From contig DAOLIT010000002.1 of assembly GCA_035328405.1 (NCBI GenBank), positions 1 to 64,000 on the forward strand: a DNA stretch of 64,000 bases, in the 5' to 3' direction. Both the position numbers and the translations under genes were made by a program. Shown piece after piece: positions 9,228 to 17,732 of this stretch. Source of the stretch: JAEUKA01 sp035328405 (lineage in GTDB: Bacteria > Myxococcota_A > Polyangia > Palsa-1104 > JAEUJZ01). Position 1 is the stretch's first letter, and every line of letters begins with the position of its first letter. The notes beneath the pieces were generated by a model. It was not told where the DNA came from. It worked only from the letters and a program-made list of their open reading frames with translations, and made no database searches.

Positions 9228-10196
9228 ATGCCCTCCTGCCGTTCTTTTGCTGGTGCCAGCGCAAACGGCCATCGGTCGAACTTGAATGGGTCGAACTTGA
9301 ATCGAGTTCGGGTTGCTGGTTCGTCGATTGGGTTTTGGCCGCTGGTTTGGTCGTGGTTCCTTGGCTGTTTTGCCGGGTGTTGCTTGATCGGTCGCGTTTC
9401 CGACGGTCATGCACAGGGACCTGCGGTTCAAAACGAAAAGCCCAAACGTGTCTCGGTTTCGTACTTTGGAGACGGTGTGGTCAGACCTGGGGCGCGTGTA
9501 GCCTATGAAGGCACGCTGTACTCAAGTGGACCACACAAACTTCTCATGGCGGCCAGTATCGGCGGGCACCAAACGTTGCCCGGTTACGCGCTGTTTCTCG
9601 CGATCGGAGGAGGCTATCGGTTGGCGCTCGCATCGGGGCTTTTCCTCGATGTTCAGGCGGCGATTGGCTATAAAGCCGTCAACAAGCCCGGCAGCGTCGA
9701 AAGCCTGCCCGACGGAGGTTCCGTCCAAATGCCTCCGTCTGTAAGCAACTACTTCATGCCCATTGGTTTGGCTGGTGTCGGCTTTGACTTGATGCCCAGG
9801 CTCGCTGTTCCCGTCAGCGTTTTTGTTCACGGCGGCGGGTACGGCCTGACAGGAAACGGAGAGCCATTTTCCGGCGGATACGTGTTGGATGCTGGACTTG
9901 CGTACCAGTTTGGAACCGGGCGGCCTTCGACGGTCCCTTTGCCTGTTGCATCTCCACCACCTGCCGAGGCCCCTCCCGATTTGGATCAACAACCCAGTCC
10001 AAGCCCTGTGCTTTCCCCTGCACCGGCGCAGCCCCCCGCGCAACCGACCAAACCGCAAGTGCCCAGCGAGCTGCGTCCGCCGTCGTTGTTTCCTCCGGAA
10101 TCTGCGGGAAATCCCGCTGGTTCTGGACCTCCGCAAGAGACAACGCCAACCGTGCCCCCTCTCCCTCCGCCTCCCACTGCAAACCACAACCCCTAA
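9228..10196 (+). CDS. Putative outer-membrane beta-barrel protein with Pro-rich tail
   Basis: The middle of the protein has the alternating hydrophobic and glycine pattern of a small beta barrel (FLAIGGGYRLALASG, FFVHGGGYGLTG-like strands, then LAYQFGTGRP). It is preceded by a long hydrophobic export signal ending near DGHAQG. The last about 95 residues are proline-rich, with PSPSPVLSPAP and PPLPPPP patterns, and are probably extended. The start is uncertain. The first ATG is used here, but a TTG at 9297 would give a more conventional signal peptide, and the DNA between holds a short direct duplication encoding SNLN. The next gene starts 11 bp downstream with its own AAGGA, suggesting an operon with the hydrolase lipoprotein. 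No enzyme motif is seen. Confidence 0.6.
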   Translation: MPSCRSFAGASANGHRSNLNGSNLNRVRVAGSSIGFWPLVWSWFLGCFAGCCLIGRVSDGHAQGPAVQNEKPKRVSVSYFGDGVVRPGARVAYEGTLYSSGPHKLLMAASIGGHQTLPGYALFLAIGGGYRLALASGLFLDVQAAIGYKAVNKPGSVESLPDGGSVQMPPSVSNYFMPIGLAGVGFDLMPRLAVPVSVFVHGGGYGLTGNGEPFSGGYVLDAGLAYQFGTGRPSTVPLPVASPPPAEAPPDLDQQPSPSPVLSPAPAQPPAQPTKPQVPSELRPPSLFPPESAGNPAGSGPPQETTPTVPPLPPPPTANHNP

Positions 10197-10207
10197 GGAA
10201 CAAGCAC

Positions 10208-12172
10208 ATGAATCGAATTTCTGCTTCCACGTGCCTGACGGTTCTCGTTGTCGCAGGCTGCCAGCCCGCAGACGACCTTCCTGAACCCATTGCTCAGGCT
10301 CAAAGCGCACTCAGCCCCGATGTCGCAGCCATGTTTGACAAGAACGACCGACCGGCTGACAGCTTTCGCGTCGTTGGAAGTCTGCGTCCCCCGACGTGGT
10401 CTTGGGGCGAAATCGAGCTTCTGGAAGGGGCCCAGCGTGTCCGCACCGAGGGCTACAACCGTCGAACCGAGAAACTGCGCGCCCAAGACACCTACCAAAG
10501 CCGCGAATATCCACTCGGGACGTATTTTGGCGCGCTCAACCAGCAGATCGTGGACGGCTTCAACCTGTTTTACAAAAACTCCTGTGCGACGACCAAAGGT
10601 GCGAGGTGTTCGACCCCAGGACCCATGCGGCCCGATGCGCGCTTTGTGCTTTTGCACAAAGGGCCGAAAACCTTTGCAAAAACCTGTTCTGTCGAAAAAG
10701 CGCCCCTTTTGCTGGTTCATGGTGCGATGCAGGATGCAAATGTGTGGCTGTTTCCCGGAGGCAACGACGGCGCAGGCAATCCGTATCCTGGTACGACGCA
10801 AAAAACAGGTCTCGTGCAAGCGATGGAAAGCGCCGGGCGATGTGTGTATGCCGTCACGTTCGGGAACTTCCATGGTGACAACTACAGCCACGCCATCGCT
10901 GTCGCCAATGCCATCGCTCGCATCCGCAAAATTCACACAAAAGCCGACGGAACAGCCCCGAAAGTAGACGTGCTCGCGTGGAGCAAGGGTGTGCTTGCGG
11001 TCGATGCGTACCTGGCCAATGCGTCGTCGTGGCCGAGTCTTTCAACGCGATTTTTCGATCGTGTCGCCGCTGCGCAAAGCGAAAGCGTTCCCGCGTTTCG
11101 CGGCGATGTGCGCGTGTATGTGGCGCTGTCGGGGCCTCATTTGGGCATCGACCTGAATTTCAGGCATCCCATCCATACGCTGACCATCGCGAGCACCTCG
11201 TGGAACGCGCCCGTCGGACGCGGCCCAATGCCGTGGACGTATTTTTCTGCGCTCCAGTGTGTGAATTGGGGGCCCGATGTGCCCTGGTATGACAATCCGT
11301 ATGCCGAGAGCGTCTGCGAGGGTCGAGGCGGGACTTGGCCGGACTTTTTCAATCGAATTTATGTCTCGAACGTGAGCGGACTCGATGCCGACGGAAAGCC
11401 CGTTTCTCGCGGTTCGCTCAAGACCTTGAATCTGACCGACGGAGCCTCGTCGAGCGGATATTCCTTCGACGAATACAACATCAGCTTGTTCGGAAGCGTG
11501 TCGGATGCGGGCAAATGGGTCAGCGCCTATGCGGGGCAATTGCAAGCGGCAGCCGATTTGCGTGCGGATTACCCGATTCCACGGCGCGATTCGAGCGACT
11601 GGAAAGACATCGATCCCGACGAGAATCGCTACTATCCGTGGCTTCGACCGAAGCTGTCTTTCTTGGCAGGCGGCTATCTGGACGATCCGAACCGGCAGGC
11701 GTGCCGAAAAACTGCATTTTTGCCGTCCGCGTCTCCGTGTGTTGCGTGGCACACGGCATACAATTCACGAAATGCCGAGGCCTCGTCGGGTTTTTACAGC
11801 AAATACCAACTGATGTCGGGTCTTGGCATCGAGGCTGCCGCCGAGATGGGCGGGCATTTCGTAGACCGGCTGAAATCAGTCGGCTTGGACTCTCGTCTGG
11901 ATGCGGTGTACGTGCTGCACGGAGAAAGCGGGGGCGCTGCCGGATCGGCGTACGAAACCGATGGAATGACTTGTCCGACCTGTTCGGTAAACGGCGATGG
12001 TGTTTTGTTCAAAAAAAGCATCGCTGCCGTCGATATGCTGACCAGAGCATGGTCGTCAGAAAAACGCTCGAAAGACGCAAAACAGGAAGGCGTCGCGTTT
12101 GGACATTTGGAGGTCGGTGTGGCACCCGCCGTGTGGGCCAAGGTGCTCGCACAACTTACTTCCAGGGATTGA
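10208..12172 (+). CDS. Alpha/beta-hydrolase (lipase-like) lipoprotein
   Basis: A lipoprotein signal peptide (VVAGC, Cys18) precedes a 630-residue secreted domain. PLLLVHGAM near residues 167-174 is the oxyanion-hole HG element of alpha/beta hydrolases, and VLAWSKGV places a nucleophile candidate at Ser259 in an AxSxG elbow, as in some bacterial lipases. The family typically hydrolyses ester bonds of lipids; the substrate here is unknown. The acid and the catalytic His cannot be assigned by eye; the C-terminal GHF and FGHLEVG segments hold His candidates. Numerous cysteines (CATTKGARC, CPTC) suggest disulfides in an exported protein. The ATG has AAGGA eight bases upstream and lies 11 bp after the beta-barrel gene, so the two are probably cotranscribed. 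Confidence 0.7.
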   Translation: MNRISASTCLTVLVVAGCQPADDLPEPIAQAQSALSPDVAAMFDKNDRPADSFRVVGSLRPPTWSWGEIELLEGAQRVRTEGYNRRTEKLRAQDTYQSREYPLGTYFGALNQQIVDGFNLFYKNSCATTKGARCSTPGPMRPDARFVLLHKGPKTFAKTCSVEKAPLLLVHGAMQDANVWLFPGGNDGAGNPYPGTTQKTGLVQAMESAGRCVYAVTFGNFHGDNYSHAIAVANAIARIRKIHTKADGTAPKVDVLAWSKGVLAVDAYLANASSWPSLSTRFFDRVAAAQSESVPAFRGDVRVYVALSGPHLGIDLNFRHPIHTLTIASTSWNAPVGRGPMPWTYFSALQCVNWGPDVPWYDNPYAESVCEGRGGTWPDFFNRIYVSNVSGLDADGKPVSRGSLKTLNLTDGASSSGYSFDEYNISLFGSVSDAGKWVSAYAGQLQAAADLRADYPIPRRDSSDWKDIDPDENRYYPWLRPKLSFLAGGYLDDPNRQACRKTAFLPSASPCVAWHTAYNSRNAEASSGFYSKYQLMSGLGIEAAAEMGGHFVDRLKSVGLDSRLDAVYVLHGESGGAAGSAYETDGMTCPTCSVNGDGVLFKKSIAAVDMLTRAWSSEKRSKDAKQEGVAFGHLEVGVAPAVWAKVLAQLTSRD

Positions 12173-12390
12173 CCGGCGCGGACGCCTCCGCACCAACAGC
12201 GGAACTTGGGCCCCGGTTATTGGCACCGTCAAGGCAGAACCACATGGCGATGCGGCCAGGCTGAACGGTGGGTTGGTGCCATTGGAGCCATTGGTGTTTG
12301 ATCGCTGGCCCTCGTCTGTGAGAACGTGGTAAGCATGGCCCGGCGGTTTTTCGACTGCCGAAACTCCCTTTTGAAGGAACGACGTAAGCC

Positions 12391-13542
12391 ATGGATCTCC
12401 GTCTGAGCGACGAGCAAGGATTGGCCCAGAAGACGGCCTCGGATTTTGCGAAAAACGAAGTACTTCCCAAAGCCGCAGACATCGACCGCGAGCACCGTTT
12501 TCCCGCCGAATTGGTGAAACGGATGGCGGAACTCGGCTTTTTGGGGATTGCCGTTCCCGAGGAGTACGGCGGTGCCGGGCTTGACACGGTGTCGTATGTG
12601 CTGGCCCTCGAAGAAATTTCACGAGCCTGCGCCTCGACGGGAGTGATCATGAGCGTGAACAATTCGCTCGTGTGTGACCCGCTCTACAAGTTCGGCACCG
12701 AAGACCAAAAACGAACTTGGCTGACCAAGCTTGCGTCGGGACAAATGCTCGGCTGTTTCGCGTTGTCCGAACCGGATGCGGGCTCTGACGCTGCGGCGCA
12801 AAAAACGGTCGCAAAGCAAGACGGCGACAGCTGGGTGATAAACGGTGTGAAAAACTGGATCACCAACGGGAAAAACGCCGACGTGTGCATCTTGCAGTGC
12901 ATGGCTGACCCGCCCGGAACCAAAACGGGCCACAAAGCCATCACGACGTTCATCTTGCCGATGGACTTGCCGGGTGTTCGGACGGGGCCTGCGGACAAGA
13001 AACTCGGGATTCGCGGTTCGCAGTCGTGCCAGATTTTTCTCGATGATGTGCGCGTCGGGCGCGACCTTTTGCTCGGCGATGTCGGGATGGGTTTCAAGAT
13101 CGCGATGAGCACGCTCGACGGAGGTCGAATCGGCATTGCGGCGCAGGCGCTCGGAATCGCTCGTGCGTCGTTCGAGGACGCAGGCCGGTATTCGCTGGAG
13201 CGCAAGACGTTCGGCCAGCCGATCGCAAACCACCAGTCGATTCAATGGAAACTGGCGGACATGGCGACGGAACTCGACGCGGCGCGGCTTCTGACGCTGC
13301 GCGCAGCAACGATGAAAGACAAAGGTCTGCGGCACAGCAAGGAATCCGCGATGGCCAAGCTGTTTGCCTCGGAGTGCGCGAACCGGGCCGCGAAAGAGTG
13401 TGTGCAAATTTTTGGCGGCAACGGCTACGTCGAGGACTATCCTGCGGAGCGTCACTACCGCGACGCGAAAATCACCGAGATTTATGAGGGAACCAGCGAG
13501 ATCATGCGCATCGTGATCGCAGCCTCGCTGCTCAGAGAATAA
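12391..13542 (+). CDS. Acyl-CoA dehydrogenase
   Basis: This 383-residue flavoprotein is of standard length for the family. It shows the N-terminal helical domain (LSDEQ start), the FAD/substrate signature CFALSEPDAGSDA, the middle beta domain and the C-terminal IYEGTSEIMRIVIA motif. The base Glu of the short-chain type is in QIFGGNGYVEDYPAERHYRD-like sequence (YEGTSE region). It oxidises an acyl-CoA to the trans-2-enoyl-CoA and passes electrons to ETF, in the cytoplasm. It resembles butyryl- or short-chain acyl-CoA dehydrogenases, but chain length cannot be fixed by eye. It is the first of three paralogues within 5.4 kb, which suggests a fatty-acid or branched-chain amino-acid catabolic cluster. 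Confidence 0.92.
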   Translation: MDLRLSDEQGLAQKTASDFAKNEVLPKAADIDREHRFPAELVKRMAELGFLGIAVPEEYGGAGLDTVSYVLALEEISRACASTGVIMSVNNSLVCDPLYKFGTEDQKRTWLTKLASGQMLGCFALSEPDAGSDAAAQKTVAKQDGDSWVINGVKNWITNGKNADVCILQCMADPPGTKTGHKAITTFILPMDLPGVRTGPADKKLGIRGSQSCQIFLDDVRVGRDLLLGDVGMGFKIAMSTLDGGRIGIAAQALGIARASFEDAGRYSLERKTFGQPIANHQSIQWKLADMATELDAARLLTLRAATMKDKGLRHSKESAMAKLFASECANRAAKECVQIFGGNGYVEDYPAERHYRDAKITEIYEGTSEIMRIVIAASLLRE

Positions 13543-13580
13543 ACGACACGCACGTCGTGTCTTGTCCGAAGGAGATCGCC

Positions 13581-14096
13581 ATGCTGCATGCACACCTTCC
13601 CAAAAACGACCTGACGAAAACCCTTCCACACTGGTTGCGGACAGGACTTTGCGCGGGAGGTGTTCTGCTCTGGGTTCTCTCTCAGGCGGGGTGTGAGGAA
13701 AAGAACCCACAGGTGCGTTCGTCTCGTACACAGATCCGCACCGGCGGCAAAAACCCACAACAGCCCGGCCCAGGCTACACAGAGCAAAGCGAGAATGCGG
13801 AAGACCGTGCAGAAGCGGTGCGACGAGTGTGTACGCGCAAGGCCTCCAGCGAGCTTCCTTTGTGCTGGAGCAGCGAGGTTGAGCGGACCAAGAACCGCAA
13901 GTTTGAAGCGCGCGTTGGCGTCATGCTGACGGTCTCTCCGCAAGGGCGCGCGGAGCAGGTCGAAGTGGTTTCACCCCAGCCTGAGCTGCAACAGCTTGAG
14001 CAATGTGTTGCCGATGCGGCGCGGAGCTGGATTTTTCCCGAGGGAACGGCTACGGCGCTGGTTCGCTGCGATTTCTTTTTGCGCAGCAGCCAGTAG
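13581..14096 (+). CDS. AgmX/PglI-type TonB-like lipoprotein
   Basis: A short hydrophobic leader ends in a lipobox-like SQAGC, followed by a charged linker. The C-terminal about 95 residues match the AgmX/PglI C-terminal (TonB-like) domain: CW near its start, the VMLTVSPQGRAEQVEVVSP strand pattern, then C followed by the WxFP-like SWIFPEG. AgmX and PglI were first described in Myxococcus gliding and adventurous motility, but the domain is widespread in myxobacterial envelope proteins. The start at 581 (13581) follows GAAGGAG with good spacing. It sits 38 bp after the acyl-CoA dehydrogenase and 10 bp before a second protein of the same domain family, apparently a duplicated pair. The role is unknown. 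Confidence 0.7.
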   Translation: MLHAHLPKNDLTKTLPHWLRTGLCAGGVLLWVLSQAGCEEKNPQVRSSRTQIRTGGKNPQQPGPGYTEQSENAEDRAEAVRRVCTRKASSELPLCWSSEVERTKNRKFEARVGVMLTVSPQGRAEQVEVVSPQPELQQLEQCVADAARSWIFPEGTATALVRCDFFLRSSQ

Positions 14097-14106
14097 AGGA
14101 AATGGG

Positions 14107-14865
14107 ATGAGGAACGGTCTTTGTCGTTTTTCGCTCGTGAGCGTGCTTGTGTTTGGTGCCGTGTTCGGAACGGCGGGAACGGCGATTTCGCGAAAGAAAC
14201 CCGCGAAACCGACGCCCGCTCCTGCGCAGGCCGAGGACATGGCGATCGAGGGAATTGCAGGACAACTCGACGCGCCAGCCGTGCTCTCCGTCCTGGAAAA
14301 ACACAAAGCGCAGCTCAAAAAATGCTACGAGGACGTGTCGTCACGCCTTCGTTTCTTGAGTGGCCACATCGAGATCAAATTGTTCATCGGCACCGACGGA
14401 AAAGCCCGCCACGTCATTACGCAAAAGTCGAATCTTGGCTCCTACGAGGTCGAAAAGTGCCTGGTCGATTCTCTTGGGAACGTGGACTACCCAGCGGCCA
14501 AAGGCGGTCTTGGGGAAATCACGTATCCGATGGATTTTGCGGGAATGGTTCCGACGACGCAGCTTCCGTCGGATGTTGCAGAAGAACAAATTGGAAAAGA
14601 GAAAAAGAAGCTGCTCGTCTGCGCCGACAAGGCGAAAAAGGGCAAATCCACCGACAGGGTTGCACCGATAGATGCAATGCGAATGACGGTCTATGTCGCA
14701 CCGGGCGGGCAAGTGGCCTCGGTGGGTTTTTCGTCACCGAAAGAGCCGTTGAGCCAGCCGATCGCAGACTGTCTGTTTGGAAAAGTTCGGAATTTGAAAC
14801 TGCCCGACCCGCTCGGGAAAGTGGTGAAATTCGAGTATCCGCTCGGTAGAAACGACGACCTGTAG
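14107..14865 (+). CDS. AgmX/PglI-type TonB-like periplasmic protein
   Basis: This 252-residue protein has an N-terminal signal peptide (VLVFGAVFGTAGTA) and one clear AgmX/PglI-like domain: LKKCYEDV, then the IEIKLFIGTDGKARHV strand pair, then EKCLVDSLGNVDYP. A second, degenerate copy follows (LLVCADKAKKG, MTVYVAPGGQVASVGF, IADCLFGKVRNLKLP). The paired-Cys strand-turn-strand pattern is the same as in the preceding gene. The start follows AGAGGAAATGGG and lies 10 bp after that gene's stop. It probably resides in the periplasm, anchored or free. The function is not known, and there is no direct link to the acyl-CoA enzymes beyond operon position. Confidence 0.65.
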   Translation: MRNGLCRFSLVSVLVFGAVFGTAGTAISRKKPAKPTPAPAQAEDMAIEGIAGQLDAPAVLSVLEKHKAQLKKCYEDVSSRLRFLSGHIEIKLFIGTDGKARHVITQKSNLGSYEVEKCLVDSLGNVDYPAAKGGLGEITYPMDFAGMVPTTQLPSDVAEEQIGKEKKKLLVCADKAKKGKSTDRVAPIDAMRMTVYVAPGGQVASVGFSSPKEPLSQPIADCLFGKVRNLKLPDPLGKVVKFEYPLGRNDDL

Positions 14866-14907
14866 TCACCTGTCGTTGCCTGTAGCGAAAAGTGGACAAG
14901 CAAACCC

Positions 14908-16083
14908 ATGCACTTTGAGCCAACCGAAGAACAACGCCTCGTCGAAACCACGGCCCGTCAATTCGCGGACCAAGTGTTGAAAAAAGCTGCGGCAGAACGG
15001 GATCAAAAAAGCCTCTTTCCCGAACAGGAAATGAGACAGCTTGGCGAATTGGGACTTTTGGGCGTCAACATCCCCGAAGAGTACGGTGGCTCACAAGCCG
15101 GTGTCGTGGCGTATTCGCTGGCCATCAGTGCCATTGCGGCTGCGGATGCGTCCGTGTCCGTCGCGATGGCGGTCACGAACATGGTCGCCGAAGTGATTTG
15201 CACGTTCGGGACCGAAGCCCAAAAACAAGCGTATGTTCCAAAACTGTGTTCGGGCGAGGCCCTCGTCGGAGCTTTTGCGCTATCGGAGCCTCAAGCCGGT
15301 TCGGATGCAGCGTCGCTACAGACGGTCGCGGAAAAAGTGGACGGCGGATATCGCCTGACGGGAAACAAACAGTGGATCACGTCTGGAGATCGAGCGGGTG
15401 TGATGGTGGTTTGGGCCCGTACAGATGGAAAACAGACACAGAAGCGGAACCCGGCAACGGGCCTTTCGGCTTTCGTGGTCGAACCCAGCGCACCGGGTCT
15501 TTCCGTCGGACGCGCTGAACACAAACTGGGCTTGAAAGGCTCGACGACGGTTCCGCTGGTGTTCGACGGCTGTTTCGTCAAGGAGGCTGCGCGACTTGGC
15601 GAGGAGGGCGACGGTTTCAAAATCGCGATGGTTGCTCTCGACGGGGGGCGAATTGGCATCGCGAGCCAGGCGGTTGGTGTGTCGCGGGCGGCTTTGTCTG
15701 CTGCGGTGTCGTACTCGAAAGAGCGCAAACAATTTGGGCAACCGATTGCACAATTTCAGGCTGTTGGAAACATGCTCTCCGACGGCGCAATGCAGCTTGA
15801 GGCGGCGTCCCTTTTGGCGTTGCGGGCGGCTTGGCTGAAAGAAAATCGGCTGCCTTTCTCGCAAAAAGCGGCGATGGCGAAACTGTACGCCTCAGAGGCG
15901 GCAGGGCGAATTTGCGATATGGCGCTGCAGCTTCATGGTGGGTACGGCTACACGCAGGAGTTTCCCGTCGAGCGATATGTGCGAGATGCTCGCATCCAAC
16001 GAATTTACGAGGGAACCAGCGAAATACAGCGTCTGGTCATCGCTCGATCCGTGCTCAAGGAGTTTTCCGAACATGCAGGCTGA
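14908..16083 (+). CDS. Acyl-CoA dehydrogenase
   Basis: Second of three paralogues (391 residues), with FALSEPQAGSDAAS for FAD/substrate binding, the KQWITSGDRAG segment, LHGGYGYTQEFPVERYVRDARI and the C-terminal IYEGTSEIQRLVIARS. It is complete, with no missing motif. It oxidises acyl-CoA with electron transfer to ETF; substrate range cannot be told. Its end overlaps the start of the B12-subunit gene by 11 bp, indicating translational coupling. That neighbour suggests this enzyme may act on a branched or propionate-linked acyl-CoA, which is inference from context only. Confidence 0.92.
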   Translation: MHFEPTEEQRLVETTARQFADQVLKKAAAERDQKSLFPEQEMRQLGELGLLGVNIPEEYGGSQAGVVAYSLAISAIAAADASVSVAMAVTNMVAEVICTFGTEAQKQAYVPKLCSGEALVGAFALSEPQAGSDAASLQTVAEKVDGGYRLTGNKQWITSGDRAGVMVVWARTDGKQTQKRNPATGLSAFVVEPSAPGLSVGRAEHKLGLKGSTTVPLVFDGCFVKEAARLGEEGDGFKIAMVALDGGRIGIASQAVGVSRAALSAAVSYSKERKQFGQPIAQFQAVGNMLSDGAMQLEAASLLALRAAWLKENRLPFSQKAAMAKLYASEAAGRICDMALQLHGGYGYTQEFPVERYVRDARIQRIYEGTSEIQRLVIARSVLKEFSEHAG

Positions 16084-16519
16084 TTCGACTTCCGAGCAGA
16101 CGAAGAACAAGTTGCGCATTTTGGTCGCAAAACCGGGTCTCGACGGACACGACCGAGGCGCGAAGGTGGTGGCTCGTGCGCTCTCGGATGCGGGCTATGA
16201 GGTGATTTACACGGGTCTGCACCAGACTCCGGCGATGATCGCAGCGACGGCAGTGCAAGAAGCAGTGGATGCGGTGGGTTTGTCGATTCTGTCGGGCGCG
16301 CACATGACCCTGATTCCGGCGGTGTTGCAAGCACTGCGTGCTCGGGGCGCAGACAACGTGCCGGTGTTCGGCGGGGGGATCATTCCCGAAGAAGACGAAA
16401 CAGAACTGAAAAAGCAAGGTGTGGCGGCCCTTTTTCGTCCAGGCACCTCGACGCAAGAGATCATCGAGTGGGTAGAACACGTCGTGCGACCTTCCGCCGA
16501 AAAAAACCGCCTGCGCTGA
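16073..16519 (+). CDS. Methylmalonyl-CoA mutase-type cobalamin-binding subunit
   Basis: This 148-residue protein is a complete flavodoxin-like B12-binding domain with the signature DxHxxG (Asp24-Gly-His26-Asp-Arg-Gly29). His26 is the lower axial ligand to cobalt. It also has the SILSGAHMTLIP and FGGGIIPEED segments that wrap the nucleotide tail. It corresponds to the C-terminal domain of methylmalonyl-CoA mutase or to the small subunit of split mutases (McmB, IcmB-like small subunit, HcmB). The catalytic TIM-barrel subunit is not in the window. It would rearrange the carbon skeleton of an acyl-CoA such as methylmalonyl-, isobutyryl- or ethylmalonyl-CoA. It overlaps the acyl-CoA dehydrogenase stop by 11 bp and is followed 37 bp later by another. 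Confidence 0.88.
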   Translation: MQADSTSEQTKNKLRILVAKPGLDGHDRGAKVVARALSDAGYEVIYTGLHQTPAMIAATAVQEAVDAVGLSILSGAHMTLIPAVLQALRARGADNVPVFGGGIIPEEDETELKKQGVAALFRPGTSTQEIIEWVEHVVRPSAEKNRLR

Positions 16520-16556
16520 CGTCTGGCGCTTTCACAAACACATCCAGGCGAAAAAC

Positions 16557-17732
16557 ATGATGAATTTTGAGCTTTCCGACGACGAAAAAGCACTGCAAAA
16601 GACAGTGCGCGATTTTGCGCAGGCCGAGATCGCGCCGCACTGCCGCAAGTGGGACAACGAATCACACTTTCCCACAGAGCTTGTTCCCAAACTGGGGCAG
16701 CTTGGTCTTCTGGGGATGACGATCGACGAGGAGTACGGCGGTTCGGCGATGTCGATGCAAGAAATCGCGCTCGTCATCGAGGAATTGGCCGCCGTGGATG
16801 GCTCGGTTGCCATCACAGTCGCGTCGCACAACGGTTTGTGTTCGGGGCACATCAGCCTGTTCGGGAACGAAGACCAAAAACGCCGGTATTTGCCTGATTT
16901 GGCGTCGGGAAAAAAACTTGGCGCGTGGGGTTTGACCGAACCCGGTTCGGGCTCGGATGCGGCGGGTGCGAAAACAAAGGCTACGCGACTCCCAGATGGA
17001 AGCTGGAGTTTAAGCGGTCAAAAAACGTTTATTACGCAGGGTTCGGTGGGCAGCGTCGCGGTGATCTTGGCCGTGACTTCTCCCGAAAAAAAACAGCGAG
17101 GCATCACGTCATTCATCGTCGAACACGGTACGCCGGGTTTTTCAGCGAGTCGTCGAATCGAAAAAATGGGGCTGCATGCATCGGACACGGCGGAACTCAC
17201 GCTCGACGATGTTCGCGTCGCGGACAGCCAGCGATTGGGAGACATCGATCAGGGTTTTCTTGACACGCTGCGGATTTTGGATAAGGGCCGCATCACGATT
17301 GGCGCGATGGCGCTTGGGTTGGGCGCGGGTGCGATGGAAGCGGCGATTCGCTACGCGAAAGAGCGACGGCAATTTGGCAAAACGCTGTCGGAATTTCAGG
17401 CGATCCAAAACATGATCGCGCAATCGGGGATGGAGCTTGATGCTGCGCGGCTTCTGCTTCGTCGAGCGGCGTGGATGTTCGACCAGGGAATGCGTTTTTC
17501 CATGCAGGCGTCGATGGGGAAACTGTACGCAGCGCAGGCGGCGATGCGGGCATGCAGCGTGGCCGTGCAAATTCACGGCGGCTACGGGTACACACGCGAG
17601 TTTCCCGTCGAAAAAGCGATGCGCGATGCGAAATTGTGCGAAATCGGCGAGGGCACAAACGAAATTCAGCGCCTTGTCATCAGCCGAGAATTGCTGGGCA
17701 AAGGCCAGTTGGTCGTTCCGGGTCTTTTATGA
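16557..17732 (+). CDS. Acyl-CoA dehydrogenase
   Basis: Third paralogue (391 residues): AWGLTEPGSGSDAAG at the FAD/substrate site, QKTFITQGSVG, IHGGYGYTREFPVEKAMRDAKL and IGEGTNEIQRLVISR. IGEGTNEIQ differs slightly from the YEGTSE of the other two. The start has tandem ATGs; either could be used. The stop overlaps the start codon of the signal peptidase gene in an ATGA arrangement, so the two are translationally coupled although functionally unrelated. With the B12 subunit upstream, it probably belongs to an acyl-CoA oxidation pathway using ETF as electron acceptor. Confidence 0.92.
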   Translation: MMNFELSDDEKALQKTVRDFAQAEIAPHCRKWDNESHFPTELVPKLGQLGLLGMTIDEEYGGSAMSMQEIALVIEELAAVDGSVAITVASHNGLCSGHISLFGNEDQKRRYLPDLASGKKLGAWGLTEPGSGSDAAGAKTKATRLPDGSWSLSGQKTFITQGSVGSVAVILAVTSPEKKQRGITSFIVEHGTPGFSASRRIEKMGLHASDTAELTLDDVRVADSQRLGDIDQGFLDTLRILDKGRITIGAMALGLGAGAMEAAIRYAKERRQFGKTLSEFQAIQNMIAQSGMELDAARLLLRRAAWMFDQGMRFSMQASMGKLYAAQAAMRACSVAVQIHGGYGYTREFPVEKAMRDAKLCEIGEGTNEIQRLVISRELLGKGQLVVPGLL

